From Aeromonas sp. RU39B (GTDB taxonomy: Bacteria > Pseudomonadota > Gammaproteobacteria > Enterobacterales > Aeromonadaceae): a DNA stretch of 64,000 nucleotides. The notes under the pieces were generated by a model, which worked only from the letters and a program-made list of their open reading frames with translations, was not told the origin of the DNA and did not search any database. Position numbers and translations under genes: made by a program. The DNA is taken from positions 310,001-374,000 of the forward strand of contig NZ_FTMJ01000003.1 in the NCBI RefSeq assembly GCF_900156095.1. Reading direction: 5' to 3'. Positions 35,750 through 45,169 of the stretch are shown here, piece after piece; the first letter of the stretch is position 1, and each line of letters begins with the position of its first letter.

Positions 35750-36963
35750 TTTGATGTCACCCTCTCCGGCAGCGGCTTGGTTCGCTCATTTTTGCTGTAG
35801 AAAAACAGCAGGACGAAGAAACCGAAGTAACCCAAGGTACAGATTTGGGCAATGATGGTCAGGGTCGGCGTAGATGGCAGTACCCCCAAAACCCCGAGCA
35901 CCACAAAGCAGACCACGAATTGGGCAATGTTGAGCCGATGTAGCAAGCTGCGGTAGCGAACAGAGCGAACTTTGCAGCGATCCAACCAGGGCAGCAGGAA
36001 CAGGATCACGATCGACAAGCCCATCATGATGACGCCCAGTAACTTGTCCGGCACTGCCCGCAAGATGGCGTAGAAGGGGGTGAAGTACCACACCGGCGCG
36101 ATGTGTGGTGGCGTTTTCAGGCCATTGGCAACTTCGAAGTTCGGTTTTTCGAGGAAGTAACCGAACATGTCGGGTTTAAAGAAGATGACCAGACTGAACA
36201 GGAACAGGAAACCGGCAACCCCAACCATGTCCTTCACGGTGAAATAAGGATGGAATGCCACCGCATCCAGCGGCCAGCCGTTTTCATCCTTGTGCTGCTT
36301 GATATCAATGCCGTCCGGGTTGTTCGAGCCAACCTCATGCAGCGCCAAAATGTGCATCGCGACCAGCAGCACGAGTACCAGCGGCAGGGCTATCACATGC
36401 AGGGCAAAGAAGCGGTTAAGGGTGGCCCCCGAGATGACGTAGTCACCGCGGATCCACAGAGTCAGGTCGTCACCAATGACCGGAATGGCACCAAACAGCG
36501 AGATGATGACCTGCGCCCCCCAGAACGACATCTGGCCCCACGGCAGCAGATAGCCCATAAAGGCTTCGGCCATCAGCACCAGGAAGATCAGCATCCCGAA
36601 GATCCACAACAGCTCACGCGGCTTTTGGTACGAACCGTAGATCATGCCGCGAAACATATGCAGATAGACCACGATAAAGAACGCCGAGGCGCCGGTCGAG
36701 TGCATATAGCGCAGCAACCAGCCGTAATCGACGTCTCGCATGATGTACTCCACCGAAGCAAATGCGCCCTCGGCGGAGGGGTTGTAGTTCATGGTCAGCC
36801 AGATACCGGTAATGATCTGGTTGACCAGCACCAACATCGCCAGTGAGCCAAAAAAATACCAGAAGTTAAGGTTTTTCGGCGCCGGATACTTGGCCATGTG
36901 ATCGTTGTACATGGCGGTGAGCGGAAAGCGGTCATCAATCCAGCCCATCAGTTTGGTCAACAT
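35746..36963 (-). CDS. petB: Cytochrome b of the bc1 complex
   Basis: Membrane core of the bc1 complex with two b haems and the quinol sites. It has 405 residues and eight or so helices. Haem ligands are in helix B (H88 in RYMHSTG and H102 in VYLHMF) and helix D (NRFFALH and, 14 residues on, AMHILALHE). The Qo-site motif PVWYFTPFY (the PEWY-like loop) is present. It starts 2 bp after petA and overlaps petC. Confidence 0.97.
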   Translation of the reverse strand: MLTKLMGWIDDRFPLTAMYNDHMAKYPAPKNLNFWYFFGSLAMLVLVNQIITGIWLTMNYNPSAEGAFASVEYIMRDVDYGWLLRYMHSTGASAFFIVVYLHMFRGMIYGSYQKPRELLWIFGMLIFLVLMAEAFMGYLLPWGQMSFWGAQVIISLFGAIPVIGDDLTLWIRGDYVISGATLNRFFALHVIALPLVLVLLVAMHILALHEVGSNNPDGIDIKQHKDENGWPLDAVAFHPYFTVKDMVGVAGFLFLFSLVIFFKPDMFGYFLEKPNFEVANGLKTPPHIAPVWYFTPFYAILRAVPDKLLGVIMMGLSIVILFLLPWLDRCKVRSVRYRSLLHRLNIAQFVVCFVVLGVLGVLPSTPTLTIIAQICTLGYFGFFVLLFFYSKNERTKPLPERVTSK

Positions 36964-36965
36964 GA

Positions 36966-37556
36966 TCAGGCCTCCTTGCCGTCGTCACCCACCAATAGGG
37001 TGGTGTCGTTAATAAACTGGTAGGGGGGAATAACCAGATTGAGCGGTGCCGGCACCCCTTGGAATACCCGCCCGGCCATGTCGAATTTGGAGCCGTGGCA
37101 AGGGCAGAAGAAACCGGACGTAACTCCTTCCACCTGTTCGCCAAAGTTGTCCGGCAGGAAGGTGGGCGAACAGCCCAAATGAGTGCAAATACCAACCGCC
37201 ACAAAGATTTCCGGCTTGATAGAGCGGTGCACATTCTGGGCATAGTCCGGCTGCTGCGGCTCTTCCGAGTGGGGATCGCGCAGAACAGTGTCATGAGTGG
37301 CCAGTCCGTCCAGCATGGCCTTGGTGCGATTGACCACCCACACTGGCTTGCCACGCCACTCAACCCGGATCAGCTGTCCGGGTTCGAGTTTGCTGATATC
37401 CACTTCGACCGGAGCGCCAGCCGCCTTGGCCTTGGCACTCGGATTCCATGATTTGATAAAGGGTACAGCGGTAAATGCAGCTCCAATCCCGCCAACGGCC
37501 ACCGTTGACCAAGTCAGAAATCTGCGACGACTGCTATCAGCTGGCGCATTGCTCAT
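36966..37556 (-). CDS. petA: Rieske iron-sulfur protein of the bc1 complex
   Basis: Carries the 2Fe-2S cluster that takes the first electron from ubiquinol. It has 196 residues. A twin-arginine signal/anchor (SSRRRFLTWSTVAVGGIG) is retained as the membrane helix. Cluster ligands are C124-T-H126-LG-C129 and C151-P-C153-H154. First gene of petABC; enterics such as E. coli lack this complex, so it marks a different respiratory chain. Confidence 0.97.
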   Translation of the reverse strand: MSNAPADSSRRRFLTWSTVAVGGIGAAFTAVPFIKSWNPSAKAKAAGAPVEVDISKLEPGQLIRVEWRGKPVWVVNRTKAMLDGLATHDTVLRDPHSEEPQQPDYAQNVHRSIKPEIFVAVGICTHLGCSPTFLPDNFGEQVEGVTSGFFCPCHGSKFDMAGRVFQGVPAPLNLVIPPYQFINDTTLLVGDDGKEA

Positions 37557-37775
37557 CCAGAGGCTCTCCCATGTTCATCCCGCGCATTATTCTGCTTCCA
37601 TACCACCGTATCCATGTGGCAATCATGGCGGTCTCACGGTGTATAATTGTCACACAAAAATCGCGGAATTATTAAGAAAAAGATAAAAGCGGAGGTGTTT
37701 TTGGGATCTTGCGCCAAAAAGCTGAAATCGTACCGTTGAACCTTACAGTTCAAGTAGATCAGAGAGATAAAAATG

Positions 37776-37803
37776 AAAAAGCCCGGCCGAAGCCAGGCTT
37801 TTT
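37776..37803 (-). terminator. Terminator of rplM-rpsI
   Basis: Minus-strand AGCCTGGC-TTCG-GCCGGGCT stem with a T-run. The remaining petA-rpsI gap (37557-37775) is AT-rich and presumably holds the petA promoter (a TATACA box lies near 37640). Confidence 0.88.
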
Positions 37804-37835
37804 GAAACCCGCGAAGGGTTCGCAACCAAAGCGAA

Positions 37836-38228
37836 TTAACGCTTGGAGTATTGCGGACGCTTACGAGCTTTGTGCAGACCGACTTTCTTACGCTCAACCT
37901 TACGGGCGTCGCGAGTAACAAAGCCAGCTTTACGCAGTTCAGAGCGCAGAGTCTCGTCATACTGCATCAGAGCACGGGTGATACCGTGACGGATCGCACC
38001 AGCTTGGCCGGAGATGCCACCACCGTTAACGGTGATGTACAGATCCAGCTTATCGGTCATTTCAACCAGTTCCAGCGGCTGACGAACGACCATGCGAGCG
38101 GTCGGACGGCCGAAGTACTGCTCCAGAGAGCGTTGGTTGATGACGATGTTACCGCTGCCTGCCTTGATGAAAACGCGTGCAGTGGAGCTCTTGCGACGGC
38201 CGGTACCGTAGTATTGATTTTCTGCCAT
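37836..38228 (-). CDS. rpsI: 30S ribosomal protein S9
   Basis: Small-subunit protein whose C-terminal tail reaches the P-site tRNA. It has 130 residues, the usual length: start [20 protein letters not shown], end KRPQYSKR with the conserved terminal Lys-Arg. Follows rplM by 15 bp. Confidence 0.99.
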   Translation of the reverse strand: MAENQYYGTGRRKSSTARVFIKAGSGNIVINQRSLEQYFGRPTARMVVRQPLELVEMTDKLDLYITVNGGGISGQAGAIRHGITRALMQYDETLRSELRKAGFVTRDARKVERKKVGLHKARKRPQYSKR

Positions 38229-38243
38229 GTTGCCAGTTCCCGA

Positions 38244-38672
38244 TTAGATATCCAGTACTTGAGGTTGCTGAGCAGCGTGGTTGTGCTCGGCGCCAGCGTA
38301 AACTTTCAGCTTACGGAACATGGCACGGCCCAGCGGACCCTTCGGCAGCATGCCCTTGACGGCAGCTTCGATAACCATTTCCGGCTTACGCTGAATCAGC
38401 TTTTCAAAGCTGATGGACTTGATACCGCCCGGGAAACCGGAGTGGGCATGGTACATCTTGTCGGTAGTCTTCTTACCGGTTACATGAACCTTCTCAGCGT
38501 TGATAACGATGATGTAATCACCGGTGTCAACGTGCGGAGTGTACTCGGCTTTGTGCTTACCGCGCAGACGGGCAGCGATCTCAGTGGCGATACGACCCAG
38601 AGTCTTGCCTTCTGCGTCAACAACATACCAGTCACGCTTTACGGTTTCTGGCTTGGCAACGAAAGTTTTCAT
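38244..38672 (-). CDS. rplM: 50S ribosomal protein L13
   Basis: Early-assembly large-subunit protein. It has 142 residues, from [20 protein letters not shown] to QQPQVLDI. First gene of the rplM-rpsI operon; in E. coli the operon is repressed by L13 binding its own mRNA leader. The leader here is about 140 bases (38673-38815). Confidence 0.99.
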   Translation of the reverse strand: MKTFVAKPETVKRDWYVVDAEGKTLGRIATEIAARLRGKHKAEYTPHVDTGDYIIVINAEKVHVTGKKTTDKMYHAHSGFPGGIKSISFEKLIQRKPEMVIEAAVKGMLPKGPLGRAMFRKLKVYAGAEHNHAAQQPQVLDI

Positions 38673-38811
38673 TAAGTTAAACCCAATTACCTGTTACAGA
38701 CCCAATTGCTTGTGGGGGCTCACCCACAAACAACAAACGATAGCCTACCTGTACCCCTTCGAATACAAGTAAGACCTTAAAGAGTGCTGCCTAATTGACA
38801 GCTTGTAACGT

Positions 38812-38895
38812 GGGCCGGGCGATTATAAGTGAAGTTGCCTCAAATATCACCCCTCAATTTCACTGCCCATGAAATCTTGGAATCTCGCCCGGCCC
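38812..38895 (-). promoter_or_regulatory. rplM promoter flanked by an 11-bp inverted repeat
   Basis: Minus-strand -10 TATAAT (38822-38827) is followed by a GC-rich discriminator (CGCCCGGCCC) typical of ppGpp-repressed ribosomal promoters; the -35 is poor. GGGCCGGGCGA (38812-38822) and TCGCCCGGCCC (38885-38895) are a perfect inverted repeat spanning the promoter. Confidence 0.55.
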
Positions 38896-38940
38896 TACCT
38901 GCCGCAGATGCCCATCCGACTGGCAGGCGCGATATTGTGA

Positions 38941-40026
38941 CTAAGGAAGGTGCTCTCTGGCAAGGTATTCGTGCGATTGCATCTCCTGCAGTCGTGACAG
39001 ACAGCGTGCAAACTCGAAATTGAGCAGCCCTTGGCTATACAAGGCTCCCATCGGGACCGCCGCAGAAATGATGAGTTTGACGTGCCGCTCGTAAAACTCG
39101 TCCACCATGGCGATAAAGCGGCGGGCCGCGTCATCGCTCCCCGCCCCCATAGGCTGAACATTGGCAAGCAGCACGGTGTGGTAGCAGTGAGATAACTCGA
39201 CGTAGTCGCTCTGGGAGCGTGGCGTGCAGCAGAGCGCGGCAAAGTCGGCATACAGAACTCCGTCCTGCTGCCCCAGCACGGCGATCTGCCGCCCTTGCAC
39301 CGTTAGCTCGCTGCTTTGCGGCTGGCTGCCACTCAAACTGGTAAAATAGTGACGCAGATTCTGCTCGGCCTTTTCATCCAGCGGGCAGTGATAAATTTCA
39401 GCCTGCTGCAAGGTGCGCAGACGATAGTCCACACCGCTGTCGACATTGATCACCCGGCAGTGACGCTCAATCTGCTCGATGGCTGGCAGAAAACGGGCGC
39501 GCTGCAAGCCGTTTCGATAAAGCTCGGCGGGCGGCACGTTCGAGGTGGCGACCAGCACCACCCCATTAGCAAACAGCGCCTGAAAGAGCGTCCCGAGCAG
39601 CATGGCATCGGTGATGTCCGAAACGAAAAATTCGTCAAAACAGATGATGTCGGTTTCACCGGACAACTGCTTGGCCAGGACGTTGAGTGGATCGGGTGTA
39701 CCTGCCAGCGCCTTGAGCTCTGCATGGACCCGCAGCATGAAACGGTGAAAATGCATGCGCACTTTGCGTGACCCAGGCAGCGACTCGAAAAAAAGATCCA
39801 TCAGCCAGGTTTTGCCACGGCCAACCCCACCCCACATATAGATTCCGGCGGGAGCACTCTTTGGCGTTTTGGGCGCCAGTGACCACCAGCGTCGTCTGGT
39901 CGGAGTCGGACGACTTAACAATTCCTGATAGAGTCGTTCCAGCTCGGTCACGGCCGCAGCCTGCGCCGGATCACTGGTGTAGCCGGTTCGGGCCAGCTCC
40001 TGCTGATAGCGCTGTTGAGGTGTCAT
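38941..40026 (-). CDS. zapE: Cell division ATPase ZapE (AFG1-like)
   Basis: ATPase recruited to the Z-ring late in division, more important under oxygen limitation or heat. It has 361 residues from ATG 40026 (MTPQQRYQQEL). Walker A GGVGRGKT is near residue 70, the Walker B-type CFDEFFVSD further on, and the sensor segment FPATSN-like LVATSNVPP follows. The open frame continues upstream to 40101 without similarity. Divergent from zapG, as in E. coli. Confidence 0.95.
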   Translation of the reverse strand: MTPQQRYQQELARTGYTSDPAQAAAVTELERLYQELLSRPTPTRRRWWSLAPKTPKSAPAGIYMWGGVGRGKTWLMDLFFESLPGSRKVRMHFHRFMLRVHAELKALAGTPDPLNVLAKQLSGETDIICFDEFFVSDITDAMLLGTLFQALFANGVVLVATSNVPPAELYRNGLQRARFLPAIEQIERHCRVINVDSGVDYRLRTLQQAEIYHCPLDEKAEQNLRHYFTSLSGSQPQSSELTVQGRQIAVLGQQDGVLYADFAALCCTPRSQSDYVELSHCYHTVLLANVQPMGAGSDDAARRFIAMVDEFYERHVKLIISAAVPMGALYSQGLLNFEFARCLSRLQEMQSHEYLAREHLP

Positions 40027-40154
40027 CCTGATGGTGCATCCAAGTCCCTGAATATGGGACAAAATGGTACCACGCCCCCCACGGGCAAGGTATAGTTTCA
40101 CTAAGAGCAGAACGACCGGTTTTGCTTGCTTGAATGGTTGTACAAGGAGCTTCT

Positions 40155-40532
40155 ATGAGTCTTATGAGTGCAGTTGGACTGGCCATCATTGCCCTGATTC
40201 TGGGCTTTATCGTCGGTCGTCTCAGTGTCAGGAGCCGTGATGCCGGTCGCCTGGAGCAGGATCTGAAGAAGGCCAATCAGGAGCTGGCTCAATACCAGAA
40301 TCAGATCTCCAGCCACTTTGCAGACAGTGCAGCCCTGATGGAACAAATGGCTGAGCAGTATCAGGAGCTCTATCGCCACATGGCAGATCAGAGCAAGTTC
40401 CTGGCTAAAAACAGTGAACTGTTCAAGAGCATTCCCCAAGCCGACGCTCCGGCCCCGGTCAAAGAACCCGATTTTCCGCCGCGTGACTATGCCGGCTCTT
40501 CCGGTCTGCTCAAAACAGCCAACCAGGACTGA
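40155..40532 (+). CDS. zapG: Z-ring associated membrane protein ZapG (YhcB, DUF1043)
   Basis: Inner-membrane protein that helps coordinate cell elongation and division. It has 125 residues: one N-terminal helix (about 6-24, VGLAIIALILGFIVGRLSV) then a coiled coil rich in Glu and Gln to about residue 95 and a Pro-rich tail. The start at 40155 is set by AAGGAG; an upstream ATG at 40134 is not preferred. degQ follows. Confidence 0.93.
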   Translation: MSLMSAVGLAIIALILGFIVGRLSVRSRDAGRLEQDLKKANQELAQYQNQISSHFADSAALMEQMAEQYQELYRHMADQSKFLAKNSELFKSIPQADAPAPVKEPDFPPRDYAGSSGLLKTANQD

Positions 40533-40606
40533 TTGAACTTCTTGCCTGTCGCCGTGGTCTCACCATGGCGTACAGCGTTGTTTTTTCTTCGGGAGCAGTC
40601 TTTATT

Positions 40607-41974
40607 ATGCGTAAATCGTCCTCTTTGCTCAGCGTAGTTGCCTTAAGCGTCGGAATGGCTCTTTTTGCTGCCCCCTCCTACGCCTCGTTGCCTTCCTTGT
40701 TTGGTAGCAGTGACAACAGTCAGATGCCGAGCCTTGCTCCGATGATTGAGCAGGTCACTCCGGCGGTCGTTAACATTTCCGTCTCTGGCAAGAAGATCAC
40801 TCGCCAGCGTCTGCCCGAGCCGTTCCGTTACTTCTTTGGCCCCGATATGCCAGAAGAGCAGGTGCAGGAACAACCGTTCCAGGCTCTGGGCTCCGGGGTC
40901 ATCGTGGATGCCAAGAAAGGCTATGTCATCACCAATGCCCACGTGGTGCATGAGGCGGATGAGATCAAAGTAAGCCTGAAAGATGGCCGCGAATTCAAAG
41001 CCAAGAAGATTGGCGAGGACAAACAATCCGATATCGCGCTGCTGCAAATCAAGGCAGACAACCTGGTGCAGATTGCTATTGCCGACTCTGACCAACTGCG
41101 CGTCGGTGATTACGCGGTCGCTATCGGCAACCCGTTTGGTTTGGGTCAGACTGTCACCTCGGGTATCGTCTCTGCGCTCGGTCGCAGCGGCCTGAATATC
41201 GAGAATTTCGAAAACTTCATCCAGACTGATGCAGCCATCAACTCGGGGAACTCGGGCGGAGCGCTGATTAACCTCAAGGGCGAGCTGATCGGTATCAACA
41301 CCGCGATTCTTGGCCCCAACGGCGGCAATATCGGTATCGGTTTTGCGATTCCCTCCAACATGGTGCGCGACCTGACCGACCAGATTGTCAAATTTGGCGA
41401 AGTACGTCGTGGCCAACTGGGTATCCAGGGCACTGAGCTTACCTCCGACATCGCCAAGACCTTCGGCTATGACAAGCAGTACGGTGCGTTCGTCAACCAG
41501 GTTATGCCGGGGTCGGCCGCCGAGAAGGCGGGCATCAAGGCTGGCGACATTATCGTTAGCATCGACGGCAAGGAGATCCGCTCCTTTGGTGAGTTGCGAG
41601 CCAAGATCGCCACCATGGGCGCCGGCAAGCAAGTCAAGCTGGGTCTGATCCGCGATAGCAAGCCAATGGATGTTGCCGTCACACTCAAACGTGCCGACGA
41701 CACCGATGTGCGCGCCAGCGTGCTCAATCCGGCGCTGGAAGGGGCCAAGCTCAGCACTGTCACCGACCCGGTCAGCGGCGTTGCAATCAGTGAGATCAAG
41801 GATAACTCCCCGGCTGCGGCAACCGGCCTGCAGAAGGGTGACATTATTATCGGGGTGAACCGGGTGCGGGTGAATAATCTGGAAGAGCTGACCAAGGTGC
41901 TCAAGACCAAGTCAGACGTGCTGGCACTCAATATCCAGCGTGGCGACGCCTCGCTCTATCTGGTTATCCGCTAA
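40607..41974 (+). CDS. degQ: Periplasmic serine protease DegQ (HtrA family)
   Basis: Periplasmic protease-chaperone that degrades misfolded envelope proteins. It has 455 residues, as E. coli DegQ. The signal peptide is cleaved near SYA-SLP. The catalytic triad is H112 (TNAHVV), D142 (SDIALL) and S216 (GNSGGAL). Two PDZ domains follow (about 260-350 and 370-455). The linker that distinguishes DegP (long Q-rich loop) is short here, favouring DegQ, as does the degS neighbour. Confidence 0.95.
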   Translation: MRKSSSLLSVVALSVGMALFAAPSYASLPSLFGSSDNSQMPSLAPMIEQVTPAVVNISVSGKKITRQRLPEPFRYFFGPDMPEEQVQEQPFQALGSGVIVDAKKGYVITNAHVVHEADEIKVSLKDGREFKAKKIGEDKQSDIALLQIKADNLVQIAIADSDQLRVGDYAVAIGNPFGLGQTVTSGIVSALGRSGLNIENFENFIQTDAAINSGNSGGALINLKGELIGINTAILGPNGGNIGIGFAIPSNMVRDLTDQIVKFGEVRRGQLGIQGTELTSDIAKTFGYDKQYGAFVNQVMPGSAAEKAGIKAGDIIVSIDGKEIRSFGELRAKIATMGAGKQVKLGLIRDSKPMDVAVTLKRADDTDVRASVLNPALEGAKLSTVTDPVSGVAISEIKDNSPAAATGLQKGDIIIGVNRVRVNNLEELTKVLKTKSDVLALNIQRGDASLYLVIR

Positions 41975-41996
41975 TCCGTCCTGTTTTAGCCCATCG

Positions 41997-42028
41997 ATAA
42001 GCCGCAGCCTGTCTGCGGCTTATTTTTG
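41997..42028 (+). terminator. Terminator between degQ and degS
   Basis: ATAAGCCGCAG-CCTGT-CTGCGGCTTAT then TTTTT, so degS likely has its own promoter. Confidence 0.9.
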
Positions 42029-42085
42029 CGCAGTATCAGGGGATAGTGCTATGCTCTCGCTGCGCAAAATTCGGACCGACATAAT

Positions 42086-43174
42086 ATGAAAATATCGCCT
42101 TTTCTCAGCTACTTGGGTAAAGCCATCGGCTTTGGGCTGACACTTGCCCTGTTTCTGCTGCTGCTTTTTCCCAGTCTAAGGGGGGGCGCGCCGCTGACCA
42201 ATACGTCCGGGCGCGATCTGAGCTTTGCCTACGCTGCCAACCGGGCCGGACCGGCGGTCGTGAATATCTATACCCGCAGTTTCAGCCGCTCTGATAACAA
42301 CCAGACCGAATTACGGCCGCAAGGGCTGGGCTCTGGCGTCATCATGAGCGAGCGCGGACATATCCTGACTAACTACCATGTGATTGCCGAAGCGGACCAG
42401 ATCATCGTGGCCCTACAGGATGGGCGCATCTTTACCGCCGAGCTGGTGGGCACTGACAAGCTGACCGATCTGGCAGTGCTTTCCATTGAGGCCGATGCTC
42501 TGCCGGTTATTCCACAAAATACCGATAACCAGCCAGAAGTCGGTGATGTGGTGCTTGCTATCGGCAACCCCTACAACGTGGGCCAGACCATCACCCAAGG
42601 CATTATCAGCGCTACCGGGCGTATTGGGCTCTCTAGCATGGGGCCGGAAAGTAATGGCCGCCAGGACCTGCTGCAGACCGATGCCGCTATCAATGCCGGC
42701 AACTCGGGCGGCGCCTTGGTCAACACCCGGGGCGATCTGGTGGGCATCAATACTGCGGCGTATCACATTGATGGCAATCAGGAGAGCTACGGCATCAGCT
42801 TTGCCATCCCTTACAAGCTGGCCAAGCGCATCATGGACGAGCTGATCCGAAACGGCCGGGTGATTCGCGGCTATCTCGGTATCTCCAGCATCGAGATCAA
42901 TCCGCTGGTTGCCCGCATGATGAAGCTGGGCGATTTGCAGGGTCTGGTGGTGGAAAGCCTTGACCCGTCGGGGCCCGCCAGCAAAGCCGGCATGCAGCGC
43001 GGCGATGTGCTGCTGAAAATCAACGGCGCGGCCATCAAAAGTATCCGTAGTGCCATGGATCAGATCGTCGAAACCCGGCCGGGAAGCAAGCTGACATTTA
43101 CCCTGGTCAGAGACGGTAAAACCATAGATCTGCCGGTGACCATCGAAGAGGATATGCGCTATCCGCAGCGCTAA
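42086..43174 (+). CDS. degS: Site-1 protease DegS, sigma-E stress sensor
   Basis: Inner-membrane-anchored protease that senses unfolded outer-membrane proteins and makes the first cut in RseA, releasing sigma-E. It has 362 residues: one N-terminal anchor helix (about 12-29), a protease domain with H98, D128 and S207 (NAGNSGGAL), and a single PDZ domain at the C-terminus (about 265-355). Single PDZ and uncleaved anchor separate it from DegQ. A terminator follows. Confidence 0.96.
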   Translation: MKISPFLSYLGKAIGFGLTLALFLLLLFPSLRGGAPLTNTSGRDLSFAYAANRAGPAVVNIYTRSFSRSDNNQTELRPQGLGSGVIMSERGHILTNYHVIAEADQIIVALQDGRIFTAELVGTDKLTDLAVLSIEADALPVIPQNTDNQPEVGDVVLAIGNPYNVGQTITQGIISATGRIGLSSMGPESNGRQDLLQTDAAINAGNSGGALVNTRGDLVGINTAAYHIDGNQESYGISFAIPYKLAKRIMDELIRNGRVIRGYLGISSIEINPLVARMMKLGDLQGLVVESLDPSGPASKAGMQRGDVLLKINGAAIKSIRSAMDQIVETRPGSKLTFTLVRDGKTIDLPVTIEEDMRYPQR

Positions 43175-43196
43175 TCCCGGGCAAACGCACTAAACG

Positions 43197-43226
43197 AAAA
43201 CGGCTGGCACACGCCAGCCGTTTTTC
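43197..43226. terminator. Bidirectional terminator between degS and ptsO
   Basis: AAAACGGCTGGC-ACAC-GCCAGCCGTTTTT between convergent genes. Confidence 0.92.
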
Positions 43227-43239
43227 GTTTCATAAATCG

Positions 43240-43512
43240 TTACTCTTCGTCAAAACCGTTGGCAAAGAGTTCAACCACTGCCTGCAGTGCCTGGGTTTCC
43301 TGTGGCCCATCAACGATGACATCCACGTGGCCACCTTGCGCCGACTCGAGCATTAACATAGCGATAATGCTGTTGGCCTCAGCTTCATCACCGGCTTCGT
43401 TGCGCAGCAGCACCTGGGCGTCGAATTTTTGCACCAGCTCATAGAGCATCATGGCGGGACGAGCATGCATACCCAACTTGTTTTTGACCTCAACCGATGC
43501 GTGCAGCGTCAT
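43240..43512 (-). CDS. ptsO: Phosphocarrier protein NPr (nitrogen PTS HPr)
   Basis: Transfers phosphate from PtsP to PtsN in the nitrogen-related phosphotransferase system. It has 90 residues from ATG 43512, with an AAGGAG site; the frame is open to 43566. The phosphorylated His lies in [12 protein letters not shown] (H16), and [14 protein letters not shown] carries the second conserved segment. Last gene of the rpoN operon. Confidence 0.95.
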   Translation of the reverse strand: MTLHASVEVKNKLGMHARPAMMLYELVQKFDAQVLLRNEAGDEAEANSIIAMLMLESAQGGHVDVIVDGPQETQALQAVVELFANGFDEE

Positions 43513-43522
43513 GACAACTCCT

Positions 43523-44383
43523 TTAATGAGCGCTCTTTTCCAGCGTGCGATGGCGTAGCTGGACATTTTTACCTAAAGCACGGAATGCTGCTGCGAGCCG
43601 CTCCGCAATAAACACAGAACGGTGCTGTCCGCCGGTACAGCCAATGGCGACCGTCAGATAACTGCGGTTATTGCGCTCAAGATGAGGCAACCAAGTGGTG
43701 AGCATGGTCTCAATCTGCTGGATAAACAGCATCACGTCCTGCTGGCTGGCCAGATAGTCCATCACTGGCTGATCGAGGCCGGTCAGGGGTTTTAGCTCGG
43801 CGATCCAGTGCGGATTGGGCAAAAAACGGGCGTCAAACACGAAATCAGCATCCTTCGAGATGCCATATTTAAACCCGAACGATTCCATAACCACCACCAA
43901 CTCGCTCTCTTTTTTACCGAGTACACGGGTTTTGATGAGCTCACTGAGATCATGAATGCTCAGCGTGGTGGTATCGATATGCAGATCGGCGGTTGAAGAG
44001 AGTGGAGCCAGCAGATTAGTCTCTTCACGAATCGCCTCATCCAGTGTCAGCTGTTTGCGTGACAGGGGATGTAAGCGCCGGCTTTCACCATAGCGCTTGA
44101 GCAGCGTGCTGTTGTCGGCGTCGAAAAAGAAGCTGGTGAACTGTACCCGCCCTTCGTTACGCACTTGATGAAGCAGCGCTTCGAGTCGCTCCGGATCGTC
44201 AGGGAGGTTGCGCACATCAATGCTGACCGCCAGCCGATCATACTGCCCTTCCACCGCCACTATTAGCTGGGGCAGCAGATTGACCGGCAGATTGTCGACG
44301 CAGTAATAGCCAAGGTCCTCAAGGACCCGCAGTGCCACGGTTTTACCTGAGCCGGAGCGTCCGCTGACGATGATAAGTTGCAT
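43523..44383 (-). CDS. rapZ: RNase adaptor protein RapZ
   Basis: Binds the small RNA GlmZ and hands it to RNase E, tuning glucosamine-6-phosphate synthesis. It has 286 residues from ATG 44383 ([18 protein letters not shown]). Walker A GRSGSGKT is at 8-15. The C-terminal domain has the RNA-binding region and the [15 protein letters not shown] motif. ptsO follows after 10 bp. The frame is open upstream to 44476 but without similarity. Confidence 0.96.
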   Translation of the reverse strand: MQLIIVSGRSGSGKTVALRVLEDLGYYCVDNLPVNLLPQLIVAVEGQYDRLAVSIDVRNLPDDPERLEALLHQVRNEGRVQFTSFFFDADNSTLLKRYGESRRLHPLSRKQLTLDEAIREETNLLAPLSSTADLHIDTTTLSIHDLSELIKTRVLGKKESELVVVMESFGFKYGISKDADFVFDARFLPNPHWIAELKPLTGLDQPVMDYLASQQDVMLFIQQIETMLTTWLPHLERNNRSYLTVAIGCTGGQHRSVFIAERLAAAFRALGKNVQLRHRTLEKSAH

Positions 44384-44412
44384 GATGCCTCCCGAAGTGA
44401 CCACAAGCGACG

Positions 44413-44859
44413 TCAGGCAGAAGTCATGATCTGGTAGAGCTCTTCGTCGCTGGTTGCCTGACGCAACTGACGGCACACCGCTTTATCAGCCAGCCGCGAC
44501 GCCATCAACGAGAGGGTTTTAAGGTGCTGTTTGCATTCACTTTCCGGAACCAACAGGGCAAATAGCAGATCGACAGGTTGATTATCAACCGCATCAAAGG
44601 AGATGGGCTCGGCAAACGTCAGCAGGACGGCGGTTGGAGGGAACTGATCATTGATACGGCCATGGGGAATGGCGATGCCACCACCGATACCGGTGCTGCC
44701 CATTTTTTCCCGTGCCAGCAGACACTCAAACAGTGTCTGGCGTGAGGTGCCAAGGTGGTCGGCGGCTAGCTCGCTAATCAGCTCCAGCGCCCGTTTTTTG
44801 CTACTACAAGGGACTGCACTGCGCGTGCAGTCCCTGCTCAGAATGAGTTCCAGTTGCAT
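44413..44859 (-). CDS. ptsN: Nitrogen PTS enzyme IIA (EIIA-Ntr)
   Basis: Cytoplasmic regulator whose phosphorylation state controls potassium transport, envelope and nitrogen functions. It has 148 residues. The phospho-acceptor His sits in GIAIPHGRI (about residue 66). One base separates it from hpf. Part of the rpoN-hpf-ptsN-rapZ-ptsO operon. Confidence 0.96.
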   Translation of the reverse strand: MQLELILSRDCTRSAVPCSSKKRALELISELAADHLGTSRQTLFECLLAREKMGSTGIGGGIAIPHGRINDQFPPTAVLLTFAEPISFDAVDNQPVDLLFALLVPESECKQHLKTLSLMASRLADKAVCRQLRQATSDEELYQIMTSA

Positions 44860-44860
44860 G

Positions 44861-45148
44861 TTATTTCTGCTGCAGCTTGTCTTTGTGCTTGATGATCTGA
44901 CGATCTAGCTTGTCGATCAGGGTATCGATGGCGGCATACATGTCAGCATGCTCGGAGTTGGCAAACACTTCTCCACCATTGATGTGAAGTTTGGCTTCGG
45001 CGATCTGGTTGAGCTTCTCGACGTTCAGGACCACATGCACGTTATTAATATGGTCGAAATGACGCTCTAGCTTGGCAAACTTGCTTGTGACGTAATCACG
45101 CAGTGCTTCGGTGATTTCTACATGGTGTCCAGTCAGATTGATTTGCAT
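44861..45148 (-). CDS. hpf: Ribosome hibernation promoting factor (short HPF)
   Basis: Binds the 30S subunit in stationary phase and promotes 100S dimers. It has 95 residues, the short form: start MQINLTGHHVEITEALRDYV, basic C-terminal KLDRQIIKHKDKLQQK. Between rpoN and ptsN, as in E. coli. Confidence 0.96.
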   Translation of the reverse strand: MQINLTGHHVEITEALRDYVTSKFAKLERHFDHINNVHVVLNVEKLNQIAEAKLHINGGEVFANSEHADMYAAIDTLIDKLDRQIIKHKDKLQQK

Positions 45149-45169
45149 AACGTCTTCCTTATGTTTTGC

